From an uncultured Bacteroidota bacterium (lineage in GTDB: Bacteria; Bacteroidota; Bacteroidia; Chitinophagales; LD1): 34,722 bases of DNA. Below the pieces are notes generated by a model. The model ran no database searches. It saw only the letters and a program-made list of their open reading frames with translations, and was not told the origin of the DNA. Shown here one piece after another: positions 7,816 through 15,112 of the stretch (its first letter is position 1; every line of letters starts with the position of its first letter). The translations under genes were made by a program, and so were the position numbers. The stretch covers positions 1-34,722 of the forward strand of contig CAIOTH010000168.1 of NCBI GenBank assembly GCA_903861145.1, given 5' to 3'.

Positions 7816-9012
7816 ATGGGATCTGCTACTGCACATGCTAATGACACTACCGGAATGAATTTCGATTACAACGAAAACCAGATAATGATTGCCCAGTCCA
7901 TAAAGGATTTTGCTGACCGTGAAATACGACCAAATTTGATGGTATGGGATGAGGCGCAAACTTTCCCTAAAGAGCTGTTCCACAAAATGGGTGAGCTTGG
8001 CTTTATGGGGGTATTTATACCAGAGGTATACGGTGGTGCCGGTTTTAGCTATTTTGAATATGTAACTGTGGTTTCGGAAATATCGAAGGTTTGTGGTTCA
8101 ATAGGTTTATCTGTTGCGGCGCATAACTCGCTTTGCACCGGGCATATTTACTACCATGGCACTGAAGAGCAGAAGAAAAAATACTTGCCTAAACTGGCTA
8201 CCGGCCAATGGATAGGCGCATGGGCATTGACTGAACCCAATACAGGCTCAGATGCTATGCGTATGAAATGCACTGCTAAAAAGGTTGATGGTGGTTGGAT
8301 ATTGAACGGCACCAAATGCTGGATTACACACGGTATTAGCAGCGATGTAATTGTAGCGATTGTTAGAACAGGTGAACTGTTAGATACCAAAGGCATGACC
8401 GCTTTTATTATTGAAAGAGGGGCTAAGGGATTAAAGGCAGGCAAGAAGGAAAATAAACTGGGCATGCGTGCCTCGGAAACTGCAGAGGTGATATTTGAAG
8501 ATTGTTTTGTGCCTGACGCGCAGGTTGTAGGAGGAGAATCTAAAATCGGCACGGGCTTTCAGCAAGCTATGCAGATATTGGATGGGGGTAGAATTTCGAT
8601 TGCCTCGCTGGGGTTAGGTATTGCCAAAGGCGCTTACGAGGCATCGGTTAAGTATGCTAAGGAGCGCGAACAGTTTGGACAGCCGATTAGCAACTTCCAG
8701 GCAATAGCTTTTAAACTGGCTGATATGGCTACCAAAATTGAAGCAGGCGAACTGTTAACTATGCAGGCAGCGTTTTTGAAAAATACGGGCCAGAAAATGA
8801 CTAAAGAATCGGCTTTTGCCAAGTATTTCACTTCGGAAACTGCGGTTGAGGTTTCGACCGATGCTGTGCAGATTTTTGGGGGTTATGGGTATACTAAAGA
8901 TTTTCCGGTTGAGAAATTCTATCGTGACTCTAAGCTTTGCACTATTGGTGAGGGAACTTCGGAAGTTCAGAAGCTGGTTATCTCTCGCGAGATTATGAAA
9001 GGAAATATTTAG
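7816..9012 (+). CDS. Acyl-CoA dehydrogenase (short/branched-chain type)
   Basis: The 398-residue flavoenzyme puts a trans double bond at C2-C3 of an acyl-CoA and passes electrons to electron-transfer flavoprotein. It has the complete layout: N-terminal helical domain, the FAD-binding strand segment [21 protein letters not shown], the C-terminal helical domain with [12 protein letters not shown], and [20 protein letters not shown]. The catalytic base is the glutamate of G-E379-G-T-S near the end, as in medium- and short-chain enzymes. It acts in fatty-acid or branched-chain amino-acid breakdown; the chain-length class cannot be settled by eye. The ATG at 7816 adds 13 polar residues before the family's usual start at M14 (7855), so the later ATG is possible. 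It stands alone, without beta-oxidation partners. Confidence 0.93.
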   Translation: MGSATAHANDTTGMNFDYNENQIMIAQSIKDFADREIRPNLMVWDEAQTFPKELFHKMGELGFMGVFIPEVYGGAGFSYFEYVTVVSEISKVCGSIGLSVAAHNSLCTGHIYYHGTEEQKKKYLPKLATGQWIGAWALTEPNTGSDAMRMKCTAKKVDGGWILNGTKCWITHGISSDVIVAIVRTGELLDTKGMTAFIIERGAKGLKAGKKENKLGMRASETAEVIFEDCFVPDAQVVGGESKIGTGFQQAMQILDGGRISIASLGLGIAKGAYEASVKYAKEREQFGQPISNFQAIAFKLADMATKIEAGELLTMQAAFLKNTGQKMTKESAFAKYFTSETAVEVSTDAVQIFGGYGYTKDFPVEKFYRDSKLCTIGEGTSEVQKLVISREIMKGNI

Positions 9013-9083
9013 GCCTTTTTTGTGGAAATGGGGACTAAATGGCAGTTTTTGTGCATAATCGTCTATTTTAAAAGTCTATAAAG

Positions 9084-9114
9084 TTTGTTTTTTACCAAGT
9101 AAGTTTTATTTTTG
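9084..9114 (+). promoter_or_regulatory. Bacteroidota-type promoter of rpsU
   Basis: TTTG (9084-9087) and TATTTTTG (9107-9114) match the -33 TTTG and -7 TAnnTTTG elements exactly, with 19 bases between. Transcription would begin near 9120, leaving a leader of only about 16 bases before the rpsU ATG at 9137. It is the cleanest promoter in the window. Confidence 0.8.
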
Positions 9115-9136
9115 CATTCCAAAATTTAATACACAC

Positions 9137-9331
9137 ATGCTAATAATTGACGCAAGAGAATCAGAATCGATAGACAGAGCACTTAAGAAGTACAAGAAAA
9201 AGTTCGAAAAAGCGGGCATTCTTCGTCAGCTTCGCGAGCGTCAGACTTTTACTAAACCAAGTGTTAGAAAAAGAACTACGGTTTTGAAAGCGGCTTATAT
9301 CCAGACTTTGAAAATGGAACTAGAAGGATAA
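9137..9331 (+). CDS. rpsU: 30S ribosomal protein bS21
   Basis: The 64-residue basic protein begins MLIIDARESESIDRALKKYK and continues with KFEKAGILRQLRERQTFTKPSV, the standard bS21 pattern; length is normal for Bacteroidota. In this phylum bS21, with bS18 and bS6, lies on the platform of the small subunit and helps hide the anti-Shine-Dalgarno tail of 16S rRNA. Some flavobacteria keep a strong Shine-Dalgarno sequence before rpsU as an autoregulatory sensor. Here the leader between the predicted start of transcription and the ATG is A/T-rich and shows no AGGAG-like site. The gene has its own promoter and a terminator at 9358-9391, so it is monocistronic. The xer gene follows, as in many Bacteroidota. 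Confidence 0.97.
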   Translation: MLIIDARESESIDRALKKYKKKFEKAGILRQLRERQTFTKPSVRKRTTVLKAAYIQTLKMELEG

Positions 9332-9357
9332 TATCCTTCCATCAAGATAACTTTCAA

Positions 9358-9391
9358 GCTCATTCCGGTAACGGGATGGGCTTTTGTTTTT
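9358..9391 (+). terminator. Intrinsic terminator after rpsU
   Basis: GCTCATTCC (9358-9366) pairs with GGGATGGGC (9373-9381) as a nine-pair stem with two G-T wobbles and a six-base loop, followed by TTTTGTTTTT (9382-9391). It separates rpsU from xer. Confidence 0.75.
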
Positions 9392-9451
9392 AATACTGCC
9401 CAACCACATAATACGGGTTGAAATGTGCAATCAACCAAGCACTGCAACGTT

Positions 9452-9459
9452 TACCTTTG
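9452..9459 (+). promoter_or_regulatory. -7 box close to the xer start codon
   Basis: TACCTTTG matches TAnnTTTG exactly and ends only four bases before the ATG at 9464. If used, transcription would begin at or beside the start codon, giving a leaderless mRNA. No good -33 TTTG lies at the right distance. Confidence 0.45.
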
Positions 9460-9463
9460 ACAG

Positions 9464-10351
9464 ATGCACGCTTTAACCCAATCCTTCTTCAGTTATATTG
9501 AGTACGAAAAACGATACTCGGGCCATACGCTGGAGGCTTACAAAAGCGACCTGGACCAGTTTGCCATTTTCCTTACAAAGAATGAGAGCAATGATATTCC
9601 GTTTGCCACACACCACGATATACGCAACTGGATTGTGAACATGATGGAACAGAAAGTTTCGGCGCGCTCCATCAACCGTAAAATATCTACCCTTAAATCT
9701 TTCTATAAGTTTTTGATGAGGAAGGGAGAGATTAAGAAGAGCCCATTAGGCAAAGTGCAATCGCCCAAAACATCAAAACGCTTACCGGTTTTTGTTGAGT
9801 TGCCGGGGATTGAAAAGTTGCTGAAGGAAGTTGAATTCCCCGAAGGGTATGAAGGCCTGCGCGATAAAATGATTATCGAGCTTTTTTATGGCACCGGTAT
9901 GCGGCGTAACGAATTGATTAATCTGAAGGAGGCCGACGTTGACAGTTATAACTCTCAAATTAAAGTGCTGGGCAAGGGAAATAAAGAGCGGTTGATACCC
10001 ATTCATCCGGGACTATTAGCCTCGGTAAAAAACTTTATAGCGGAGAAGAAGAAACTGCTTGAGATTGGTGGAGAGCCCTATTTAATTGTAAGCGAGAAAG
10101 GCAAAAAACTTGAGCCCGGTATAGTTTACCATGTGGTTAAAAAGTATTTGAATATGGTAACCACCGTAGATAAAAAGAGTCCGCATGTTTTGAGGCATAC
10201 CTTTGCTACGCACCTAATGAATAACGGTGCCGATATTAATGCGGTGAAGGAATTATTAGGTCACACCAGCCTGGCGGCTACCCAGGTTTATACCCATAAT
10301 ACCATTGATAAGCTGAAGGAAATATACCGCCAGGCGCACCCCAAGGCTTAA
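9464..10351 (+). CDS. xerC: Tyrosine recombinase of the XerC/XerD type
   Basis: The 295-residue recombinase has the N-terminal SAM-like core-binding domain (about 1-90, with YIEYEKRYSGHTLEAYKSDL) and a C-terminal catalytic domain. All catalytic residues are present: R147 (GTGMR), K171 (LGKGNKER), H241 and R244 (HVLRHTFATH), H267 (LGHTS) and nucleophile Y276 (QVYTH). The length and the absence of extra domains fit a chromosome-dimer resolution enzyme rather than an integrase, and its place behind rpsU is the usual one in Bacteroidota. XerC or XerD cannot be decided by eye. It is separated from rpsU by a terminator and has a -7 box close to its ATG. The genes that often follow in this phylum (hibernation factor hpf, tRNAs, tuf) are absent. 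Confidence 0.9.
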   Translation: MHALTQSFFSYIEYEKRYSGHTLEAYKSDLDQFAIFLTKNESNDIPFATHHDIRNWIVNMMEQKVSARSINRKISTLKSFYKFLMRKGEIKKSPLGKVQSPKTSKRLPVFVELPGIEKLLKEVEFPEGYEGLRDKMIIELFYGTGMRRNELINLKEADVDSYNSQIKVLGKGNKERLIPIHPGLLASVKNFIAEKKKLLEIGGEPYLIVSEKGKKLEPGIVYHVVKKYLNMVTTVDKKSPHVLRHTFATHLMNNGADINAVKELLGHTSLAATQVYTHNTIDKLKEIYRQAHPKA

Positions 10352-10460
10352 CTTATATTGGCTTTTATATAAACCAACCTTTATATTGGCTTTATCTTCT
10401 CCTAACAATCAAACCCGTTATTTGCAGAGGCTTTTGGGCCATATTAAAAATAGAAAAGTA

Positions 10461-10484
10461 AACCTCTGTTGTGAAACAGGGGTT
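10461..10484 (+). terminator. Ten-pair hairpin with GTGA (GNRA) loop, possible xer terminator
   Basis: AACCTCTGTT (10461-10470) pairs with AACAGGGGTT (10475-10484), with one wobble pair, around loop GTGA. The T-tract after it is poor (TTCGGATTTT), so termination is uncertain; a structured RNA or repeat arm is the alternative. Confidence 0.4.
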
Positions 10485-10536
10485 TTCGGATTTTAAGGGG
10501 GTACCTTGACAAGGGGCACTCCGGTCTAAATTAAAA

Positions 10537-10627
10537 AATACAGGTTCACGCAAAGTCCGCAAAGAGAATCGCAAAGGACCGCAAAGGAAAATAAAATTCT
10601 TTGCGGTCCTTTGCGTGAACCTGTATT
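10537..10627. repeat. Large inverted repeat of the 'ctttgcg' kind
   Basis: A 19-base perfect outer arm, AATACAGGTTCACGCAAAG (10537-10555), matches 10609-10627. An inner arm, GCAAAGGACCGCAAAG (10571-10586), matches 10599-10614. The inner and outer pairings share the right-hand bases 10609-10614, so two alternative foldings compete. Such CGCAAAG-rich palindromes are common intergenic repeats in environmental genomes. Confidence 0.8.
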
Positions 10628-10712
10628 AATGGTATCAACCTAACACAAAATACTTTAGACCTCATTCGTTCGACCTGAATACTAAAAATAATAGGAACGT
10701 AAGACTTTTTTG

Positions 10713-10720
10713 TATATTCG
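10713..10720 (+). promoter_or_regulatory. Candidate -7 box (TAnnTTCG variant) of the exonuclease/GIY-YIG gene
   Basis: TATATTCG lies 28 bases before the ATG at 10749, one base off TAnnTTTG. No strong -33 box is visible. Confidence 0.35.
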
Positions 10721-10748
10721 CTATCCCAATTAGCTAATATAATTAGTG

Positions 10749-12116
10749 ATGCATTTTGCCATAGTAGATATTGAAACCACAGGAGGCCATGCCACGGGCA
10801 ATGGCATTACTGAAATTTCTATACAGGTGCACGATGGCCATAAGCTGGTTAAGCAATACGAAACGCTTATTAACCCGCTACAATCTATACCCTACTACAT
10901 ACGCGGCTTAACCGGCATTGACGATGCCATGGTGGCCCATGCGCCTATTTTTAGCGAGGTAGCCGAACAGATTTACGAAACCCTGCAAGGCTGCGTGTTT
11001 GTGGCGCATAGCGTCAACTTCGATTACTCGTTTGTAAAGCATGCGCTGCAGAGTTGCGGTTACGAGCTTAACCTTAAAAAGCTGTGCACCGTTAGGATGA
11101 GCCGAAAGATATTTCCGGGGCTGCCATCGTATAGCCTGGGTAAAATTTGTGCTTACCACGGTATCGAAATTAATAACCGGCACCGGGCCGGTGGCGATGC
11201 CGAGGCTACCGTTAAGCTATTTGAGTTGCTGCTTAAACATGATACTGAAGATTTAATTGGTAAAGCGCTAAAGCGAAACTCGAAAGAGCAGGCTTTGCCA
11301 CCCAATTTGCCACGCGAACATTTTGAGCAGTTACCGAATGCGCCCGGCGTGTATTACTTCCACAACCAAAAGGGGAAAATAGTTTACGTGGGCAAGGCGG
11401 TTGATATAAAGAAGCGGGTAAGCAGCCACTTTAGTAATAACTCGCCCAACAAGCAAAAGCAGGATTTTTTGCGCTCCATACACGGCATTAGCTGCGAACC
11501 TTGCGGCAACGAGTTGATGGCATTGATATTAGAGAGCCACCAGATAAAACATTTGTGGCCCGAGCATAACCGGTCGCAAAAAAGGTTTGAACCGGTGTTT
11601 GGCATTATGGAATACCAGGACCAGCGCGGGTTTAGAAGGCTGGCGCTTGATAAAATACGCAAGAATGCGCAGCCACCACTAATTGCCTTTAGCAATATGA
11701 TTGACGGATTAAGTGTGCTGAAACAAACCGCCGAAGAGCATGATTTGTGCCTGCGCCTAACCGGTATTGCTACCGACCCCACCGCCTGCGAAGAAAAAGG
11801 CTGCCCCTGCATTACCGGTAAAAAAATTGGGGTGGCGCTGCACAACAAAAAGGTTGCTGTTGCGGTAAAGGCGTTTAGCAATAACCAATCGTTTGTTATT
11901 GTTGAGAAAGGCCGAAGCAAAAACGAAATTGCCCTGGTGGTGGTAGATAACGGCGCATTTAAACGCATGGGCTACCTACCCGAAAAGGAATTTAAAAAGA
12001 GTAAGCTTAAGCCTGCCGTTTTAGAAACCTTGCCCCTCTACCGCGAGAATTTTAATATCCGCCAAATTATTTCGGGGTATTGCGAGAGGCATCCGGAGAA
12101 TGTGGTGGGGTTGTAA
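10749..12116 (+). CDS. DEDDh exonuclease fused to a GIY-YIG (UvrC/Cho-like) nuclease
   Basis: The 455-residue protein joins two nucleases. Residues 1-165 are a DnaQ-like 3'-5' exonuclease with D7-I-E9, D92 (AHSVNFD), and H145-x4-D150 (HRAGGD), the full DEDDh set. Residues about 195-285 are a GIY-YIG domain as in UvrC and Cho: GVYYF, YVGKA, the arginine of KKRVSSHF, the glutamate of LILESHQIKHL and PEHN. The last 170 residues hold a cysteine cluster (C-x-E-K-G-C-P-C) of unknown role. Known homologues are DNA-repair candidates that could nick near damage and degrade the cut strand; this is inference. A GTG at 10746 directly precedes the ATG at 10749, which I choose as start. The gene stands between two repeat-rich gaps with no operon partner. 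Confidence 0.88.
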   Translation: MHFAIVDIETTGGHATGNGITEISIQVHDGHKLVKQYETLINPLQSIPYYIRGLTGIDDAMVAHAPIFSEVAEQIYETLQGCVFVAHSVNFDYSFVKHALQSCGYELNLKKLCTVRMSRKIFPGLPSYSLGKICAYHGIEINNRHRAGGDAEATVKLFELLLKHDTEDLIGKALKRNSKEQALPPNLPREHFEQLPNAPGVYYFHNQKGKIVYVGKAVDIKKRVSSHFSNNSPNKQKQDFLRSIHGISCEPCGNELMALILESHQIKHLWPEHNRSQKRFEPVFGIMEYQDQRGFRRLALDKIRKNAQPPLIAFSNMIDGLSVLKQTAEEHDLCLRLTGIATDPTACEEKGCPCITGKKIGVALHNKKVAVAVKAFSNNQSFVIVEKGRSKNEIALVVVDNGAFKRMGYLPEKEFKKSKLKPAVLETLPLYRENFNIRQIISGYCERHPENVVGL

Positions 12117-12171
12117 CTATCCATTCATCTCAAAATTTCCAATACCGCAATGGGGTTGCCCATGCTTCGCA

Positions 12172-12262
12172 AGGGCCGGGCCTGCTCCGACACTTTCGTC
12201 GGCAGCTATCCGCTACAACCGCAAAGCCGGTTTCCGCTACTATCCCTAACCCGAACAGCCCC
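12172..12262. repeat. Copy of a 'CTATCCGCTACAA ... GCTACTATCCCTAAC' intergenic repeat
   Basis: The stretch includes GGCAGCTATCCGCTACAA and CCGCTACTATCCCTAAC, words I recognise from a frequent Bacteroidota intergenic repeat in which the two blocks flank a variable palindrome. Here the centre is shortened to CCGCAAAGCCGGTTT. There is no coding signal. Identification is from memory of the pattern. Confidence 0.45.
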
Positions 12263-12836
12263 GACAAAAAAAACAAAATCGTCTTTGCGAGAAGGCTTTG
12301 CGACGAAGCAATCTCGTATTGGGTCTTTAAACGTATATGAATACTTTGGCCATCACCACCTGAATTTCATTTGGGAACTTTTGGGTAGTTTTGGGTAGTT
12401 TTTCAAACGCACTCCGCACCTTGGCTCTTAATTCCTGACAACAAAAAATGTGTAAACTTTTGTAAACTTTTCTATAAATCGCTATTTGTTATTTATTGAT
12501 TATCAATATTATACAACTGCAAAAATGCTCAAAAATAAGTCATTTTCAAAAGTGTAAACCTTTTTACAAGTCACTGATTATCATGAATCCACCGCCACAA
12601 AAACTCATTTCCACCCAAAAAAAAGCTATAAAATCCCTCATTTCCCAACCCCCAATAAACATTACCCACCCACATGCACCATCATTTCAAAGAACAATAA
12701 ACACAACCCAACGGTATTTACATAAGCACGTAAACACCTGAAAACGCAAACACATTTAAAATCCATTTCGTATTATATTACGAAGTTAAAACAATGGCAC
12801 CAATACCACAAGGGGTGTCGATAACTTAAACCGGCC

Positions 12837-12888
12837 AAACCTTTCAGGTCTAAGCAACGCCCATGCCTGTCCAACACCTGAAAGGTTT
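12837..12888. repeat. Inverted repeat AAACCTTTCAGGT / ACCTGAAAGGTTT
   Basis: Thirteen perfect paired bases (12837-12849 with 12876-12888) surround a 26-base loop. The right arm is followed by TT, so it could also stop transcription weakly. The CCTTTCAGGT word is typical of short palindromic repeats in Bacteroidota intergenic DNA. Confidence 0.75.
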
Positions 12889-12930
12889 TTACAAGATGAC
12901 CGTTGGCTGTTTGTATTAAAATAAAACAAA

Positions 12931-13089
12931 TGTCATTGCGAGGATAATTCACGTAAAAAATAACAGAGGTATTGTCCGTGGCAATCTTCAACTTTGTCTT
13001 TCATTGGTAATGTGCAATTTAAAGACAAAGTTGAAGATTGCCACAGCCCTTTCTCTAAAATTAATATTGGAAAAGGCTTCGCAATGACA
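12931..13089. repeat. 159-bp nested inverted repeat (MITE-like)
   Basis: Outer ends TGTCATTGCGA (12931-12941) and TCGCAATGACA (13079-13089) are perfect inverted repeats. Inside, a 24-base perfect arm (12978-13001, starting GTGGCAATCTTC) pairs with 13021-13044 around a 19-base loop. The outer ends match the common Bacteroidota repeat word GTCATTGCGA. It carries no gene and no obvious target duplication is seen. Confidence 0.85.
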
Positions 13090-13279
13090 CTCAATTTTAT
13101 TTAAAAACCAGGACTACGTAAGGGGCGGCTGTTTGCATTTCTGGGCAGCGGTTCTCCCCAGTGGGGAGTAAGAGGGTTGCCTAGCCTACCCCAAAAAACG
13201 ACGGTTTTCCGTCATTGCAAGGACGGATTTAATGTATTTTATTTGAATAAATTACATTGAACAGTTAAATACTATAAAA

Positions 13280-14080
13280 ATGAATTATAATTTAAGCAAC
13301 CTTGATCCCTATGCATTTGAAAAGTTAATTCAAAGTATTACGAAAGCGATTATTGGTAATGGTGCCATTAGCTTTGGACAAGGTGCGGATGGTGGGCGTG
13401 AGGCAACCTTTCAAGGTAAAGCGCCTTATCCAAGCGTCACCGAAAAATGGGACGGCTATTGGGTTATACAAGCTAAATATAAAATGGTTCAAAGAGAAAC
13501 GGACCTTAAGGATTTTTCTTGGCTAAAAGTGCAAATAGAAGCAGAATTAAAGAAATATAAGAGCCGAAAAACGAAAGTGGTGAAGCCAGATAACTTCCTT
13601 TTTTTTACAAACATAAGGTTAACCGCCGTCGCAAAAACCGGTGGAAGGGACAAGGCAAGTAAACTTGAGAAAAGTCTTGAAAAAGATTATAATATTAAGC
13701 ACATCAAAATAATCGGCTATGATGACTTAGTCGATTATCTCAATTCCAACCGGGATATTGCCACCACCTTTGCAAGTTTTATTTTGCCAAGTGACATTAT
13801 TCATGAACTGCATGACCGTCTAAAGTTGCAAAATACCAAGAATGTAAAAAGAATACATGATGCCTTGACCCGATTTCTGGAATTGGAGTTCAAGGATAAT
13901 ACCCAATCAAAACTTGACCATGCTGGTAAATTAACCAGTGACAAAGTGAATTTGGATAAGGTCTTTATTGATTTATTGGCTGTACCCGATAATAAATTTG
14001 TTATAGAGCAAAAGCCAGCAAAATTTGTTAAGAGAATTGTTGAAGTCGGTAATTTGGTACATAGTGGGCTATCATGCTAA
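13280..14080 (+). pseudogene. Mrr-like nuclease domain, probable 5' remnant of a STAND-type defence gene
   Basis: The 266-residue product begins LSNLDPYAFEKLIQ, with helix residue E14, then G35-A-D37-G-G-R-E41 and the strand WVIQ64-A-K66-YK. This is the E/D/QxK active site of Mrr-type PD-(D/E)XK restriction nucleases. Next comes DNFLFFTNIRLTAVAKTGGRDK and IIGYDDLVDYLNSNRDI, a second subdomain seen in large defence proteins that join such a nuclease to a STAND NTPase and a repeat sensor. The last part (VNLDKVFIDLLAV ... FVKRIVEVGNLVHS) looks like the linker just before the NTPase, but the frame ends there and no Walker A follows. The stop overlaps the convergent ruvB stop by three to four bases, as if a deletion had removed everything up to ruvB. 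It is more A/T-rich than its neighbours and sits beside a repeat mosaic. Family and truncation are inference; a short free-standing nuclease is the alternative. Confidence 0.6.
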
Positions 14081-15102
14081 AATAAACCACCGGTTACGGC
14101 AGGTGGGGGCGTTTTACCAATGTGGCGGTAAGCCAGCTCAGTGGCTTCGCGGCCACGGGGGGTGCGTTTAATAAAGCCTTCCTTAATCAAAAAGGGTTCG
14201 TATACTTCTTCTATGGTGCCGGCCTCCTCTCCCACTGCGGTGGCAATGGTGGTAAGGCCAACCGGTCCGCCTTTAAACTTTTCTATAATGGCAGAGAGGA
14301 TGCGGTTGTCCATTTCATCAAGGCCATGTAAGTCAACGTTCAGGGCTTCGAGGGCATATTTGGTAATGGCAAGCGTAATGGTGCCATCGCCTTTTACCTG
14401 GGCGAAATCGCGCACGCGGCGTAACAGCAAATTGGCAATACGCGGAGTGCCGCGGCTTCGGCGGGCAATTTCGTAAGCAGCATCCTCGTTAATTTCTGCC
14501 TTCAAAATTTTAGCCGAGCGCTTAATGATGTTTTTAAGCACCTCCGCATCGTAATACTCCATGCGGCAGGTAATGCCAAAGCGCGAGCGCAATGGCGCCG
14601 TAAGCAGGCCCGAGCGCGTTGTAGCGCCAACCAACGTAAAAGGGTTAAGCGTAATTTGCACCGAGCGGGCATTGGGCCCGCTATCAATCATAATATCGAT
14701 TTTATAGTCCTCCATAGCACTATAGAGGTATTCTTCCACCACCGGTGAGAGGCGGTGTATTTCATCTATAAAAAGGACATCGTTGGTTTCGAGATTAGTG
14801 AGCAGGCCCGCAAGGTCGCCGGGTTTTTCCATCACCGGTCCCGAGGTAATTTTAATGCCCACGTTCATTTCGTTGGCTATGATGTTAGAGAGCGTTGTTT
14901 TGCCTAAGCCCGGAGGGCCGTGTAGCAACACATGGTCCAGGGCTTCGTTACGTTGTTTGGCGGCCTTGATAAATACAAAAAGGTTATCTACAATTTTGGG
15001 CTGTCCCATAAAATCGTCAATCGCCTTGGGCCTAAGGGCGCGTTCAACCTCAAACTCCTCGGGGCTTAAATCGTCTTTTTCGGGATCTAAATTCTTGTTC
15101 AT
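14077..15102 (-). CDS. ruvB: Holliday junction branch-migration ATPase RuvB
   Basis: The 341-residue AAA+ motor drives branch migration of Holliday junctions with RuvA during recombination repair. It starts with [19 protein letters not shown], then Walker [11 protein letters not shown] (61-70), Walker [11 protein letters not shown] (109-118), sensor I GATTRSG, the arginine-finger region LRSRFG, and the C-terminal winged helix with [18 protein letters not shown]. Length and all motifs are normal. It is transcribed toward the nuclease remnant, with their stops overlapping. Directly upstream lies a double GTTTC-GT-GAAAC element (15113-15135). No ruvA or ruvC lies nearby, which is usual in this phylum. 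Confidence 0.98.
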   Translation of the reverse strand: MNKNLDPEKDDLSPEEFEVERALRPKAIDDFMGQPKIVDNLFVFIKAAKQRNEALDHVLLHGPPGLGKTTLSNIIANEMNVGIKITSGPVMEKPGDLAGLLTNLETNDVLFIDEIHRLSPVVEEYLYSAMEDYKIDIMIDSGPNARSVQITLNPFTLVGATTRSGLLTAPLRSRFGITCRMEYYDAEVLKNIIKRSAKILKAEINEDAAYEIARRSRGTPRIANLLLRRVRDFAQVKGDGTITLAITKYALEALNVDLHGLDEMDNRILSAIIEKFKGGPVGLTTIATAVGEEAGTIEEVYEPFLIKEGFIKRTPRGREATELAYRHIGKTPPPAVTGGLF

Positions 15103-15112
15103 TGCACTACAA

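Larger units (their letters stand above)
10352..10745. other. Gene-free, hairpin-rich gap between xer and the exonuclease gene
   Basis: No credible coding sequence is seen in these 394 bases. The gap holds a short direct repeat TTATATTGGCTTT (twice between about 10353 and 10393), a GNRA-loop hairpin (10461-10484), a large inverted repeat (10537-10627) and a candidate -7 box at 10713. A 60-codon minus-strand reading frame crossing the hairpins is judged spurious. Confidence 0.7.
12117..13279. other. 1.16-kb gene-free mosaic of palindromic repeats
   Basis: No convincing coding sequence is seen. From left to right it holds a CTATCCGCTACAA-type repeat (12172-12262), a fragment of a TTTGCGAGAAGGCTTTGCGACGAAGCAATCTC-like element (around 12283-12314, described only by its key words), ten-base tandem doublets (12381-12400 and 12451-12470), a very G-poor stretch (12583-12780), a hairpin (12837-12888), a nested inverted repeat (12931-13089), a CTCCCC/GGGGAG hairpin (13154-13168) and a GACGG/CCGTC hairpin (13200-13213). 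Short open frames here lack family features. Confidence 0.75.

Noticed and set aside
9464-10351. Xer gene as the integrase of a mobile element
   Set aside because: Its position behind rpsU, ordinary length and lack of attachment-site repeats or cargo point to the housekeeping Xer enzyme.
11384-11968. 194-codon minus-strand open frame inside the exonuclease/GIY-YIG gene
   Set aside because: The opposite-strand frame encodes intact catalytic motifs of two nuclease domains; the minus frame has none.
12451-12559. TGTAAAC words at 12451, 12461 and 12552 as iterons of a replication origin
   Set aside because: Only two are in tandem, the third is irregular, and there is no rep or dnaA gene nearby.
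12080-12741. Short plus-strand open frames (81-86 codons) in the repeat mosaic
   Set aside because: They overlap palindromic repeats or the G-poor stretch, lack recognisable family features, and show atypical codon use.
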